A DNA stretch of 64,000 nucleotides from Desulfogranum japonicum DSM 18378. GTDB lineage: Bacteria; Desulfobacterota; Desulfobulbia; Desulfobulbales; Desulfobulbaceae. A program made the translations under genes and the position numbers. This document shows positions 56,201 through 64,000 of this stretch, piece after piece (position 1 is the stretch's first letter; every line of letters starts with the position of its first letter). The stretch is taken from assembly GCF_000429945.1 (NCBI RefSeq), contig NZ_AUCV01000004.1, forward strand, positions 62,001-126,000, in the 5' to 3' direction. The notes below the pieces were generated by a model. That model made no database searches, was not told where the DNA came from, and saw nothing but the letters and a program-made list of their open reading frames with translations.

Positions 56201-56746
56201 GTTGTTGCAGCGCCACTCCCCAATAGCTGTCCTTTAAAAAAGTTGACAAACGAGCAGCAGATAGCCGAGATGGGCTTCCTTTTCCCTGTGGATGCCATGT
56301 CTCTCCAGCAGTTCAACCATATTCTGAACCAGTGGAATCTTCCTGCGCTCTCCATTGGCAGCGTTGAGATTACCGCCCTGATGAAAGGATTCATTGATCT
56401 GATTTTCACCTATAATAACCGGTATTTTATAGCTGACTACAAATCCAATTACCTGGGCTGCGATCTGGAAGACTATTCCCAGCCAGCATTACAACAGGCC
56501 ATAGAACAACATAGATATGATCTCCAATACCTCATTTACACCGTTGCCCTGCACCGCTACCTGCGGCTCCGCCTTTCCGACTACTCCTATCAGGAACACT
56601 TCGGGGGAGTATATTATCTTTTTCTCAGAGGGATGGATGCTACCCGGCAAGACTCTCCCGGCATCTTTTTTACCCAACCCGATGCAGGATTGATCCAGGC
56701 GTTGGACAGCTGTTTCAGCGAATCGCCTGATCTCTCCCACAGTTAG
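53216..56746 (+). CDS. recB: Exodeoxyribonuclease V beta subunit
   Basis: UvrD-type 3'-5' helicase plus the nuclease of RecBCD, 1176 residues. Walker A is ASAGTGKTYTLT at about 20-31. Walker B is VDEFQDTDPLQY, then GDPKQAIYSFRGAD. Motif VI region RLLYVAVTRARY follows. The C-terminal RecB-type nuclease core is IADYKSNYLG near residue 1073, with the catalytic aspartate and lysine. I chose ATG 53216, just inside the end of recC; GTG 53213 and ATG 53219 are equally possible. RecD follows after 66 bases. Confidence 0.95.
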   Translation: MMQKLDPYTLPLEQTCLIEASAGTGKTYTLTLLYLRLLLEKQLPVDQILVVTFTRAATEELRSRIRQRIRDALDALNGEQAAEPQLMDLLAGLPESQARQLLTDALVRMDEGAIFTIHGFCQRLLQDNAFETGTPFQAEFIEQELPLRVRIMEDFWRLHLYPADRNMTTWFTSHWTSPEELLNTVSMTLATHGVQLIPDDIVAALTRLRQELHILFPKLCSMWQEHRDDVCSIVENNTDLTRSEKTYRLKDKVPELLQAMDALAEEPVMPLLIPGILHLLKQSVVAASVKKKCTSPPEHDFFLFFEEFSDLHERYEQLCYADTIVQARTYLHDELEKRKTQQGYLFFDDLLVKVHRALHHKTLGDQFALQAATRYPAILVDEFQDTDPLQYRIFSQIHQCVEHQWLCLIGDPKQAIYSFRGADIFTYVQARRATIAQNRFTMVTNYRSCGPMVRAVNSLFSRPDPFLSTDIPFTTVEPAPENQEQRLTISGNKVVPLNMLLLHPTPGAADLKKSFNKATGDQLSAEATANSIATLLAQGLAGEALINTEPVSAGDIAVLVRTHSQAQLIQQALSRLSITSVAFSQESVFLTREADQLATVLSAIIDPSDRPGVRAALATDLFGMNATAIQTVNGDAFEWNTILHRLLTYRRIWDQQGIMAMFQYLISSEDVVQRITARLDGSRLMTNFMHLAELLQTSPATAHGKSSLMRWFAEQRHRPDSTVENQQIRLEDDERLVQIVTIHKSKGLEYPIVFFPFLWREHSFSPKGPLLFHDRETFTATVDLLATDREHIRLAREEELAEQRRLLYVAVTRARYACFICAGWALGYANAPLFSLLPNLPEQALQDIDQLQLTMNPLFNQQEQLLAVKPGWKSAPALAIEQENTGNELRAADFTGRITLSTETTSYSRLTAQLDDHELRKPTGSRPAEVTEPEIIHSPFSFPKGAFAGTCLHNILEQIDFSATTTTWNEIIAAELRKAGIDEEWQELTATWLKQVVAAPLPNSCPLKKLTNEQQIAEMGFLFPVDAMSLQQFNHILNQWNLPALSIGSVEITALMKGFIDLIFTYNNRYFIADYKSNYLGCDLEDYSQPALQQAIEQHRYDLQYLIYTVALHRYLRLRLSDYSYQEHFGGVYYLFLRGMDATRQDSPGIFFTQPDAGLIQALDSCFSESPDLSHS

Positions 56747-56812
56747 TTCCCGGCTCTTAAAAAAAATGGGAATATTTTATGCAACCTGCAAACATCATGA
56801 GTACGTCCGGCT

Positions 56813-58582
56813 ATGAAATTTTCTTTATCTGAACTCCACAGACAAGGCCACCTGCGCCTGATCGATGTCCAGGCAGGGGTATTCATTCAAAAACTTGCCC
56901 GGGGAAATGAACAGGACAGTGTTGCCCTGGCCGGAGCTCTTGTATCCCGGGGGATTGCCGCAGGCCACGTCTGTATGCCGCTCCAGGTACTTGCTGACCA
57001 GATGGCTGCCCTTGGCCTCGAGCACATGGACACTACAGTCCTCCAACAGGTACTTCTCAGCAGCGGCGTAGCAGCCCCCCCTGGTGAAGTTGCCCCTTTG
57101 CTGCTTGACCGAAACAATAACCTCTACCTTTTCCGCTTTTATGTATATGAACAGACAATTGCCCGGGGACTGCTGAACCGTGCCGCCCACTTCACAGGGG
57201 GAGATTCTGTAAAAATTGCGGAGGTGCTCCATGCTCTTTTTCCCAAGCATACAGAAGGAAATCATCCCGATTTACAACAACAGGCCGCGGCAAGGGGGGT
57301 ACGAAACCAGCTCCTGATTGTATCTGGTGGCCCAGGTACCGGTAAAACATTCACCGCAGCCCGTATACTGGCGGCCATAGGTGCTACCGCAGAAAAACCG
57401 CTGCGGGTATGCCTGGCCGCCCCCACGGGTAAAGCAGCCGCGCGCCTTAAAGAAGCCATCATTGAGGCAAGAACACAACTCAGCAGCGAATTCCAACCCT
57501 ATATTCCAGAAGAGACCCATACCATTCACCGTCTGTTACGGGTCATTCCCATGGATGGAAAATTTCTCCATAACCGTCACAACCAGCTTCATATTGACCT
57601 GCTCATGGTGGATGAAGCCTCAATGATAGATGTTCCTCTGATGGCAGCCCTGCTTGAGGCGCTTCCCGATCATTGCCGTGTCGTGTTATTAGGGGACAGG
57701 CACCAGCTTGCTTCTGTGGAAGCCGGCAATCTCTTTGCAGACATCTGTAGCTTGAACAGCTGTTCATCGGCGGTAAAACGAGACAACGGGATGCGGGATG
57801 CCGTTATAGAATTACAACATAGTTATCGCTTTGATGCCCATTCAGGAATCGGCACATTGGCAGCATCGGTGCTGGCAGGAAACGCAGACACGGCCAAAAC
57901 CTGCCTCCTGGCCGGTACCGGTGATCTTCATCACATTGCCGCACTATCTCCCGGCAATGCAGAAAAGGACTTTACTGCTTTTGCAGACAGTCACTTTGTG
58001 CCTCTCTTTGCCTGCAAAACCCCGCAAGAAGCACTACAAAGACTGGAGCGTTCCCGTATTCTCTGCGCACTGCAGCGAGGAGAAAACGGGGTACAGGGAT
58101 GCAACCACCTGGTGAGCCTGCATCTCTTGAATAAAGGTCTGATCAAACAGCTCGACAGCCCCTTTCACGGTATGCCCATATTGATCCAGAAAAACGATTA
58201 CGCTCTCAACATCTTCAATGGCGACGCCGGTGTTCTCTGGCAGAATGCCCAGGGAAGATTGCATGCATGGTTTCAGGGACCAGACAACACCTTTCTCAAC
58301 TACCCCCTGCAGCAGATACCGGCATATGAGCAGGCATATGCCATTACTGTACACAAATCCCAGGGATCCGAATATGAGCATGTCCTTTTTGTCCTGCCCT
58401 CGCGGGAAACGCCTCTTCTTGGCAGAGAGTTGCTTTACACCGGCATAACCAGGGCAAAAAAACATCTTTCAATCCTTGGGGAAAATAAAATATTTGCATG
58501 GGGAATAAAGAGGTCCGTACATCGTTTCTCTGGCCTTGCCATGGCATTGCACAGCGAGAACGCCGCGTTTATATCCAGATAA
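56813..58582 (+). CDS. recD: Exodeoxyribonuclease V alpha subunit
   Basis: 5'-3' helicase of RecBCD, 589 residues. Walker A is VSGGPGTGKTFTAARIL near residue 172. Walker B is LLMVDEASMIDVPLM, and the C-terminal UvrD-like motif is AYAITVHKSQGSEYEHV. The N-terminal 150 residues contact RecC. The ribosome-binding site is weak, so translation may depend on recB. It is the last gene of the rec operon. Confidence 0.95.
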   Translation: MKFSLSELHRQGHLRLIDVQAGVFIQKLARGNEQDSVALAGALVSRGIAAGHVCMPLQVLADQMAALGLEHMDTTVLQQVLLSSGVAAPPGEVAPLLLDRNNNLYLFRFYVYEQTIARGLLNRAAHFTGGDSVKIAEVLHALFPKHTEGNHPDLQQQAAARGVRNQLLIVSGGPGTGKTFTAARILAAIGATAEKPLRVCLAAPTGKAAARLKEAIIEARTQLSSEFQPYIPEETHTIHRLLRVIPMDGKFLHNRHNQLHIDLLMVDEASMIDVPLMAALLEALPDHCRVVLLGDRHQLASVEAGNLFADICSLNSCSSAVKRDNGMRDAVIELQHSYRFDAHSGIGTLAASVLAGNADTAKTCLLAGTGDLHHIAALSPGNAEKDFTAFADSHFVPLFACKTPQEALQRLERSRILCALQRGENGVQGCNHLVSLHLLNKGLIKQLDSPFHGMPILIQKNDYALNIFNGDAGVLWQNAQGRLHAWFQGPDNTFLNYPLQQIPAYEQAYAITVHKSQGSEYEHVLFVLPSRETPLLGRELLYTGITRAKKHLSILGENKIFAWGIKRSVHRFSGLAMALHSENAAFISR

Positions 58583-58722
58583 CTTTGCCAATACGCTGAA
58601 AAACAACAGACTTTTCCTGTAAGATATTGTAATTGTAGAAATCGAAAAAAACGATACGATATGTTACCCCTCTTTTACCCTGAACCGGGTGCTTTCCTAT
58701 ATTACCGAGCAAGGACGATAGA

Positions 58723-59640
58723 ATGGATATCAGGAAACTTGAAGTTTTTTGCAAGGTTGTTGAATATAAAAGTTTTACCAAAGCCGCACAGTGGGCCATG
58801 ATTTCTCAACCTACAGTCAGCGAGCATATTCGAAGCCTGGAGCAACAGGTTGACCAACGATTGATCGATCGCCTTGGCCGCAAGGTTGAAGCGACTCCTG
58901 TGGGGCAATTACTCTATAATTACGCCTTGAAGATTATCCGCCTCCAGGAAGAATCCATGCAGGCCATAGAGGTATTCAGCGGCAATCTGATTGGCCGCAT
59001 TCTCATTGGGTCAAGCACCATTCCTGGTACATACATCCTGCCGCATCTACTGGGACGGTTCATTGAATCCCACCCCGAAATAAAAGCCAACATTAATATT
59101 GACAACTCCCGTACCATAGCTCAAAAAGTTATTGCAGGAGAATATGATCTTGGCATTATCGGAGCTACCTGGAACGAACGTTCCCTTGCATGGACCGAGG
59201 TATTTGCAGATGAATTGACTGTGGTTATGCGGCCAGATCACCCACTTGCAAAAAAAGAAGAGCTGACCATTGACGACCTCCTCCAGGAACCATTCATTTT
59301 CAGAGAACATGGTTCCGGCACACGCAAGGTCATCGCCGGTATTCTGGAACAGCAGGGATACAGAGAAAACAGCCTGCAGGAGGTCGCGGTAATCGGGACA
59401 ACCGCCGCAGTAAAGCAGGCCATTAAAGCAGGCATAGGTATCTCTATACTTTCCCTACGGGCTATTCTGGAAGATATTCGCCATAACAGCCTGGTTGGCC
59501 GCCCTCTGAAAGGGATGCAGATGCAACGCCCATTTTACCTTATTCAGCGACGTAACAGGGAACTTTCCCCTGTAGCTGCCGTGTTTGTTGAATACATTTT
59601 GCAGCAGGCGGATGACAGAACCGATTTTCACCGGGAATGA
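58723..59640 (+). CDS. LysR family regulator (selenium-metabolism-associated type)
   Basis: A 305-residue LysR regulator with helix-turn-helix FTKAAQWAMISQPTVSEHIRSLE and a substrate-binding domain (ILIGSSTIPGTYILPHLLGRF). The N terminus MDIRKLEVFCKVVEYKSFTKAA strongly resembles a LysR subgroup that co-occurs with selenium metabolism in sulfate-reducing bacteria. No selenium gene is present here, so the target is unknown. The gene is downstream of recD on the same strand but 140 bases away, with AT-rich DNA between. It ends eight bases before the stop of the convergent gene. Confidence 0.88.
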   Translation: MDIRKLEVFCKVVEYKSFTKAAQWAMISQPTVSEHIRSLEQQVDQRLIDRLGRKVEATPVGQLLYNYALKIIRLQEESMQAIEVFSGNLIGRILIGSSTIPGTYILPHLLGRFIESHPEIKANINIDNSRTIAQKVIAGEYDLGIIGATWNERSLAWTEVFADELTVVMRPDHPLAKKEELTIDDLLQEPFIFREHGSGTRKVIAGILEQQGYRENSLQEVAVIGTTAAVKQAIKAGIGISILSLRAILEDIRHNSLVGRPLKGMQMQRPFYLIQRRNRELSPVAAVFVEYILQQADDRTDFHRE

Positions 59641-59647
59641 TCCCGCC

Positions 59648-60133
59648 CTATTCAAGATTAAGCCAGAGATGATCACTGCGGCTGGGAATTCCTTGTGATC
59701 GAGAGCTGTTTTCTTCTGTTTCAACCTCCTGCACAGTATATATATTACCGTCATTCATGACTTGCATACAGGTTCGCAGATCCCTGCCGTTTAATGTATG
59801 AAAAACAATAATCGCATTCTCTGATTTCCTGGCAAGGCGCTTGGGAACAATGAGGGTGACATGTTCGGATTCACCGAATCCATCCTGCTGCAGTTCCTGA
59901 GTTACGGTGCTTTTGATCTGGTCCTGATCAACCTCATCCTTCATAAGATCTGCCAATGCAGGGGCATATCCTGAAAAAAAAGCAGATATGATCAAGACAA
60001 CAGTCATATAAAAAATATTTGCAAATTTCCCCTCTAATTGCAGCGCATGCAGTATGGAGCGCCTGAAAAGCAGAAAGAAACACAGCAACACTACAAAACC
60101 AATAAGCATTAGCTTGAAATCCGTATTACTCAT
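59648..60133 (-). CDS. Small membrane protein of unknown function
   Basis: About 161 residues with two N-terminal hydrophobic helices (LMLIGFVVLLCFFLLF and IFYMTVVLIISAFFSGYAPA) and a soluble C-terminal domain. That domain contains ESEHVTLIVPKRLARKSENA and a single cysteine in DLRTCMQVM. It matches no family I know. The start is uncertain: I use ATG 60133, and ATG 60139 or a longer form to 60229 is possible. It is convergent with the LysR gene. Confidence 0.6.
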   Translation of the reverse strand: MSNTDFKLMLIGFVVLLCFFLLFRRSILHALQLEGKFANIFYMTVVLIISAFFSGYAPALADLMKDEVDQDQIKSTVTQELQQDGFGESEHVTLIVPKRLARKSENAIIVFHTLNGRDLRTCMQVMNDGNIYTVQEVETEENSSRSQGIPSRSDHLWLNLE

Positions 60134-60471
60134 ATACATCTCAATTCTTCTATCTTTGTACCCAGTCGCAAGCTTGCAGACATTACATCGAAAGCTTTTA
60201 TATTCATTCGCAACCGGCTCGTCAGCCACAGAAAAATATCCCGTTGAGACCTCAAACTGGTAGGCATCCGAATGGGACAGTCAGGATCACACAGTTATAT
60301 TTCCTGCTTGGCTGTGTATTTGGTGCCTCCCAGTAACCGGCTATTTTTGTTCACATGTAGATAAACAGGAAATGAGTCTCGAAAAAGACCAATTACAGGC
60401 AGGCACGAGTTATCTTCTCTGTTATGGGTTAGCAGTCAATATTTCTACGTTACCCCAGGCACAATGTCAAG
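60134..60471. other. Intergenic region without recognisable features
   Basis: The gap lies between a minus-strand gene start and the stop of the next minus-strand gene. I see no gene, repeat or convincing riboswitch. A longer form of the membrane protein could use its first 96 bases. Confidence 0.5.
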
Positions 60472-61962
60472 CTACTCTGAATCCAGAAGCAGTAACATGA
60501 TTCCGGCACCACCATAACCGCTGTTTCCCTGGTCACTGTCATCTCCCGGTGTTGAGTCAGAGTACTCAAAAGCCCCGATATCCAGAATGCCGTCATTGCC
60601 CCGAGTTACGGCCCCCCTGTGATATCTGTACTGCTTTGACACCGGATGAAGAGCCTGTACATCCGTATCCAATGCTTTGCCTGCGTTCCTGCAAGGTGAG
60701 GTAGAGAGCAGATGATAATCTCCCTTCGTAAAATCAATAAAACCGGGACTCACCCCAACAACACTCGTTTGCAGATCTGTAAGCGTTCCTCCAAAACTGG
60801 AGTGGGAGACACGCCAATTGTCTTTTAACCAGTTATGACTGATCTTGATCTGTCCAGAGCTCTCCGCCAGGGCAAAACGGGAACCATCTGCCGTTGGATA
60901 GAGGATATTATTATACACATCGGCGAACTCGTCATCGGTGGAGAGCCTGAGCAAAGTCGTATTGCCGGACCTGGTGGTAATCACCGTATTATTGTAAAGA
61001 TACAGGGTACCCTTTCTATAGCGGCTGGTATCATTACTGTCGCCACCATAATGAATAATCTGACTATTCCCCTCATTGTCCGCCTCTTTCAGGATATTGC
61101 CATATACATATGTTTTCCTATAGACAGATTCATCGGTCAACGTATCAGGATGTCCGGCATCCACCAGATCCAATTGTCTGTTACCGTTCTCTATCCAGTT
61201 ATAACGTACAACCAACCCGGCGGAACGATCTTTGAGGTTATTCCCCCCTGCACCGGATCTCAATGCTCCCATAAAATTGTACTGATACGTAATTCGAAGC
61301 GCTTCTGTGTATGTATTATGTTCATAATAGCTGCCTTCTATCCCATTATCATAAATGGCATTTCCCTGAATGAGGATATCTTGCGTGTTCCAATTATTGG
61401 CCCCGACAAAAATACCATTACCGGAATCATGTATCAGACAGTTCCTGATGGTAATATGCTGTCCGATTTCAACATAAAACGAAGCAGCATTATTCGCATA
61501 TGTTTCCTGGCCACCGGAGGCATTTGTAAAAGTATAGGGAGGCCGTGCAGACCGCAGATCCAAATTTTCAACAATGATATACGAAGGAATTGGTTCTGAA
61601 GGAATGTTTGAGCCCCCGATCTTGATCAGACCACGTTTTTCATTCCAAAAATCAAGCGACTGTCTGGTGGTGGCATTACGCCCGTCAATGACCGGCAGCT
61701 GACCGTCCTGACCTGCCACACCGCTGACCACGATAGGCGCACTGGCTGTTCCACTTCTGCCGATCACCCATTTTTCGTTATAACTTGTGCTTCGCCAGTG
61801 AATGTATACGTGATCTCCAGGATTCAAGCTTTCCCATGGTACGGAACCTATTGTGGTATATTCTTTGTCAGGGCCGACATTATACTCCGTTGCCAGGCAT
61901 GGGAGACTTGAATAAAGAAGTACTATACACAGTGATACAAAACAATTTCGTAAAAAAAACAT
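60472..61962 (-). CDS. Secreted right-handed parallel beta-helix protein
   Basis: About 496 residues with a signal peptide (FFLRNCFVSLCIVLLYSSLPCLA) and a body of repeated short strands typical of pectate-lyase-like beta helices: ITIRNCLIHDSGNGIFVG, ILIQGNAIYDNGIEG, LVVRYNWIENGNRQLDL, LYLYNNTVITT. The N-terminal region VYIHWRSTSYNEKWVIGRSG resembles surface polysaccharide-binding or lyase proteins. The C terminus is a short acidic linker followed by GGAGIMLLLLDSE, which may be a sorting tail. No catalytic residues can be assigned. ATG at 61971 is an alternative start. Confidence 0.8.
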   Translation of the reverse strand: MFFLRNCFVSLCIVLLYSSLPCLATEYNVGPDKEYTTIGSVPWESLNPGDHVYIHWRSTSYNEKWVIGRSGTASAPIVVSGVAGQDGQLPVIDGRNATTRQSLDFWNEKRGLIKIGGSNIPSEPIPSYIIVENLDLRSARPPYTFTNASGGQETYANNAASFYVEIGQHITIRNCLIHDSGNGIFVGANNWNTQDILIQGNAIYDNGIEGSYYEHNTYTEALRITYQYNFMGALRSGAGGNNLKDRSAGLVVRYNWIENGNRQLDLVDAGHPDTLTDESVYRKTYVYGNILKEADNEGNSQIIHYGGDSNDTSRYRKGTLYLYNNTVITTRSGNTTLLRLSTDDEFADVYNNILYPTADGSRFALAESSGQIKISHNWLKDNWRVSHSSFGGTLTDLQTSVVGVSPGFIDFTKGDYHLLSTSPCRNAGKALDTDVQALHPVSKQYRYHRGAVTRGNDGILDIGAFEYSDSTPGDDSDQGNSGYGGAGIMLLLLDSE

Positions 61963-62264
61963 AGTAACCATCTCGTCTAAAACAATGGATGCGAAAGGGG
62001 ATATATAGCCGGTATCTGAATTGTAATCAGGACTTTACTCAAATTCAGGGCTACAAACAATACAAGCCCTCATTTCTCATCATTTTATGAGTATTAACGA
62101 AATGCAGCCATACTTTTTTACATGACCCCGGACAGAAGGTTGTGTCATACACACCATCGGAACAGCTTACACACGACCAACCAAGTGCAACTGAATTTGT
62201 TTGCCAACAACTTCATGTTGGGAGCAATCGTTGAACCCGCTGAATACATAAGATTGGACAAATC

Positions 62265-62400
62265 CATTTTGGCGAGATAGGTCAGCTTGAAATTCCGCTG
62301 CATTGTGTGACGGGTTACAGATGCCTGTAATTTTCGCAAGCAGGGTGATTGCATCGGACCATACGTAAGGGGCAGGAAAAAATCATGCAACTGCAATCAG
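62265..62400 (+). repeat. Degraded family A repeat
   Basis: CAGCTTGAAATTCCGCTGCATTGTGTGACGGGTTACAGATGCCTG followed by ATTTTCGCAAGCAGG and ACCATACGTAAGG keep the order of family A, but the ends are not recognisable. It lies between the beta-helix gene and the sigma factor gene. Confidence 0.6.
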
Positions 62401-62431
62401 TCAGAAGATCTGCAAATAAAGGGGATGCAGG

Positions 62432-63628
62432 CTAAGCCACAGCAGATCTGTTTTTTTTCGTCTTCATCTTTCCATCGGACAGCTGTACAGCCAATGTGGC
62501 AAGAGCTTTTTTTTCCAGTTGATAAATACTCCCCCTGGTCACGCCATAGACATCACTGATCTGGATAATGGACTGGGGCTGGCCATGATATGGACCTATT
62601 CCATATCTTCGTTTGATGATATCCGCTGATTTTGGGGTCAGCACCATATCGATGGCAGCATACATTTTTTCACTCATCTGTTTCTGCTCAGTCGAGTGGG
62701 CTGGATCATCCGATGTATACTGATCGAGAAAGTCTGGGTGGTCACCAAGTGCCACAGTGGCTCTTGCCAAGGTATGCAGGGCTTCTTTCTCTTGCTGGCC
62801 GTCACCAGACCTGTTTGCCCTGGAAATTTTTTCTACCAGGGATGTTGAAATGCGAATCAGCCGGCTGTGGAGGGCCTGCCTTTGAATTTCTTTGAGTATC
62901 CAGCGTGAAGCATACGTGGAAAAACGAACACCAAAGGAAGGATGATAACGATAAGCGGCCCTGGCAACTCCAAAAGTGCCAATTTGGGAGGCATCTTCGC
63001 TGGTTATGGACTGACTATAGGTGGAATTAATACGCGAGGTTATTTTTGAAACCAGTCGTATAGTCAATAACATGTAAATGTTTCTCAGGGTATTCAACGC
63101 CATTACTACTCTTTCAAGTTCTTTGAAGGCAGCAGATTGCAGGCATTCATGATCAGCTTTGTAAAGGATCCGGGCCCATATTCTTGCAAGAATGAGATGC
63201 TGAAGCGTCTTTTCCAGAGGAATCGAAACCTGATGTAAAGGCTGGCTGAATAGCCTGAGAGCCTCCTGGCGCTCCTGTTCCGTCGAGCCACGGGAGGTAC
63301 TGAAGAAAATTTTTCTTTCTTTGCAGAGATAAATATTTTGAATGATTGTCAATGCTGCCTGGCGGAAAACCACATTTGAGGCCACCAGCTCGGTGAATCT
63401 GTGCCGCATGAGCAATACTTCAGTTGCAAGCTCTTTTTCATTTTCCCCTGTAAGGTACAGATGTTTTCCATATGTATCTTCAGTTTTCAGGAACAATTCG
63501 GCGTCCATGCACTTTTTTTCCAGATCGGCGCTCAAGCCGAGTTCCTGAACCTGTTCAAGAAAAGATGTTCCTGATTGTTCCACCACTAGTATATCCACGA
63601 TATTCTGCTTTGCTACATGTTCTCTCAT
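62432..63628 (-). CDS. Divergent sigma-70 family RNA polymerase sigma factor
   Basis: A 398-residue sigma-70-type protein. Region 2 lies at about 210-250 with EDASQIGTFGVARAAYRYHP and GVRFSTYASRWILKEIQRQ. A region-3-like ALHSRLIRISTSLVEKISR follows, and region 4 ends in the helix-turn-helix ISDVYGVTRGSIYQLEKKAL (about 357-376). The first 200 residues do not show recognisable regions 1.1 or 1.2, so it is not RpoD. It most resembles group 2/3 (RpoS/RpoH-like) factors. The start ATG at 63628 is supported by a GGATCC-GATG context. Its regulon is unknown. Confidence 0.82.
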   Translation of the reverse strand: MREHVAKQNIVDILVVEQSGTSFLEQVQELGLSADLEKKCMDAELFLKTEDTYGKHLYLTGENEKELATEVLLMRHRFTELVASNVVFRQAALTIIQNIYLCKERKIFFSTSRGSTEQERQEALRLFSQPLHQVSIPLEKTLQHLILARIWARILYKADHECLQSAAFKELERVVMALNTLRNIYMLLTIRLVSKITSRINSTYSQSITSEDASQIGTFGVARAAYRYHPSFGVRFSTYASRWILKEIQRQALHSRLIRISTSLVEKISRANRSGDGQQEKEALHTLARATVALGDHPDFLDQYTSDDPAHSTEQKQMSEKMYAAIDMVLTPKSADIIKRRYGIGPYHGQPQSIIQISDVYGVTRGSIYQLEKKALATLAVQLSDGKMKTKKNRSAVA

Positions 63629-64000
63629 CGGATCCTATCTTTGAGGTATATGACTGTTGAGCGGTGCAGCCACCAACTCGGCCTCTCATTCAGTATAGCA
63701 CAGGGGATGTCTAAACAATGAAGCAAGAAAAGTGAGAATCGCATTTTTCTTCAGAAAAAGGCACTCGAGTCACATCTAAAGATTGCTGATGATGCACCAT
63801 GCACTGAAAGCATGAACAATGAATACAGGTGAAAGCATCCCGCATGTGTAACTGGTTAAAGGTACCTGCAGTTTTCGCAAACAGACTGATGCAGTGAAGG
63901 TCATACGTAAGCCAGGCTGGTCGTGGACAGATCAGGTATACTGTGAGCAGTGACGTTATTTCTTACAAGAGGAAGTGGTGAGGACTGGGTCACCAAAAGG
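63629..64000. other. Intergenic end of window
   Basis: Apart from the family A copy at 63801-63954 I see no gene or RNA. The window stops here, so anything further right cannot be judged. Confidence 0.5.
63801..63954 (+). repeat. Family A MITE-like element, copy 5
   Basis: The right two-thirds match well (GTGTAACTGGTTAAAGGTACC, then CATACGTAAGCCAGGCTGGTCG, ending GTGAGCAGTGAC). The left 45 bases are diverged. In the internal hairpin CTGGTC/GATCAG, one pair has become G-U, so pairing is kept. Downstream GTTAT also follows copy 2. Confidence 0.75.

Noticed and set aside
60230-60470. Possible riboswitch upstream of the small membrane protein
   Set aside because: I compared it by eye with c-di-GMP and other common motifs and found no conserved core.
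1-64000. CRISPR arrays, tRNA, rRNA and full insertion sequences
   Set aside because: No regularly spaced repeats, no tRNA T-loop with acceptor pairing and no transposase reading frame were seen; the dispersed repeats are too irregular in spacing to be CRISPR.

Overview
The window reads as one contig of a Gram-negative, anaerobic or microaerobic bacterium. Its gene families point to the Desulfobacterota, most likely a Desulfobulbales-type relative. These include a selenium-associated LysR regulator, cytochrome bd preceded by a DUF4492 protein, an AmmeMemoRadiSam radical SAM enzyme, a type II DAHP synthase and a molybdenum-storage protein. That placement is an inference from gene content; there is no rRNA gene to test it. 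I found no rRNA, tRNA, CRISPR array, prophage or full-length insertion sequence. The only mobile DNA is short and non-coding, and there is a lot of it.

Layout. 0.2-2.1 kb: type II DAHP synthase overlapping an HsdR-N-like protein (minus). 2.5-8.4 kb: a tripartite RND efflux operon. 8.5-16.2 kb: a secreted unknown, prmA, a YqiA-like hydrolase, prfC, a radical SAM protein and a small exported protein, separated by repeat-rich gaps. 16.4-20.2 kb: purL. 20.3-23.2 kb: a degenerate Nudix regulator (NrtR type) divergent from a two-gene operon of an SPFH protein and an NAD-kinase-like protein. 23.4-31.4 kb: a sugar block with gap, a broken class II aldolase gene, fruA, fruK, fruB (EIIA-HPr-EI fusion) and a divergent LacI-type regulator. 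31.6-34.4 kb: AI-2E-type and EamA transporters and a lipoprotein. 34.4-38.1 kb: Rrf2 regulator, DUF4492, cydA, cydB and a 30-codon cydX-like gene. 38.5-46.7 kb: a TiaS-like protein, a small protein plus molybdenum-storage protein, nhaA, a Tat-exported DUF882 protein, AmmeMemoRadiSam enzyme, a putative molybdenum carrier and an M48-TPR protease. 46.9-49.7 kb: a hybrid histidine kinase. 50.0-58.6 kb: recC-recB-recD. 58.7-63.6 kb: LysR regulator, a small membrane protein, a secreted beta-helix protein and a divergent sigma-70-type factor.

The most distinctive feature is a set of short dispersed repeats. Family A is about 160 bp with GTAAC...GTTAC ends. Four copies run nearly end to end, two of them with perfect 8-bp target duplications, which is the signature of an IS66-type MITE; two or three more copies are degraded. 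One copy supplies the stop codon of the histidine kinase. Family B is a roughly 140-bp palindromic element and family C is another repeat with a strong hairpin. One B copy sits inside a C copy, and this nest truncates the class II fructose-bisphosphate aldolase pseudogene between fruA and gap. The other leads are the NrtR-like/SPFH/NAD-kinase-like cassette with a palindromic operator, and the molybdenum-storage gene behind three tandem hairpins.
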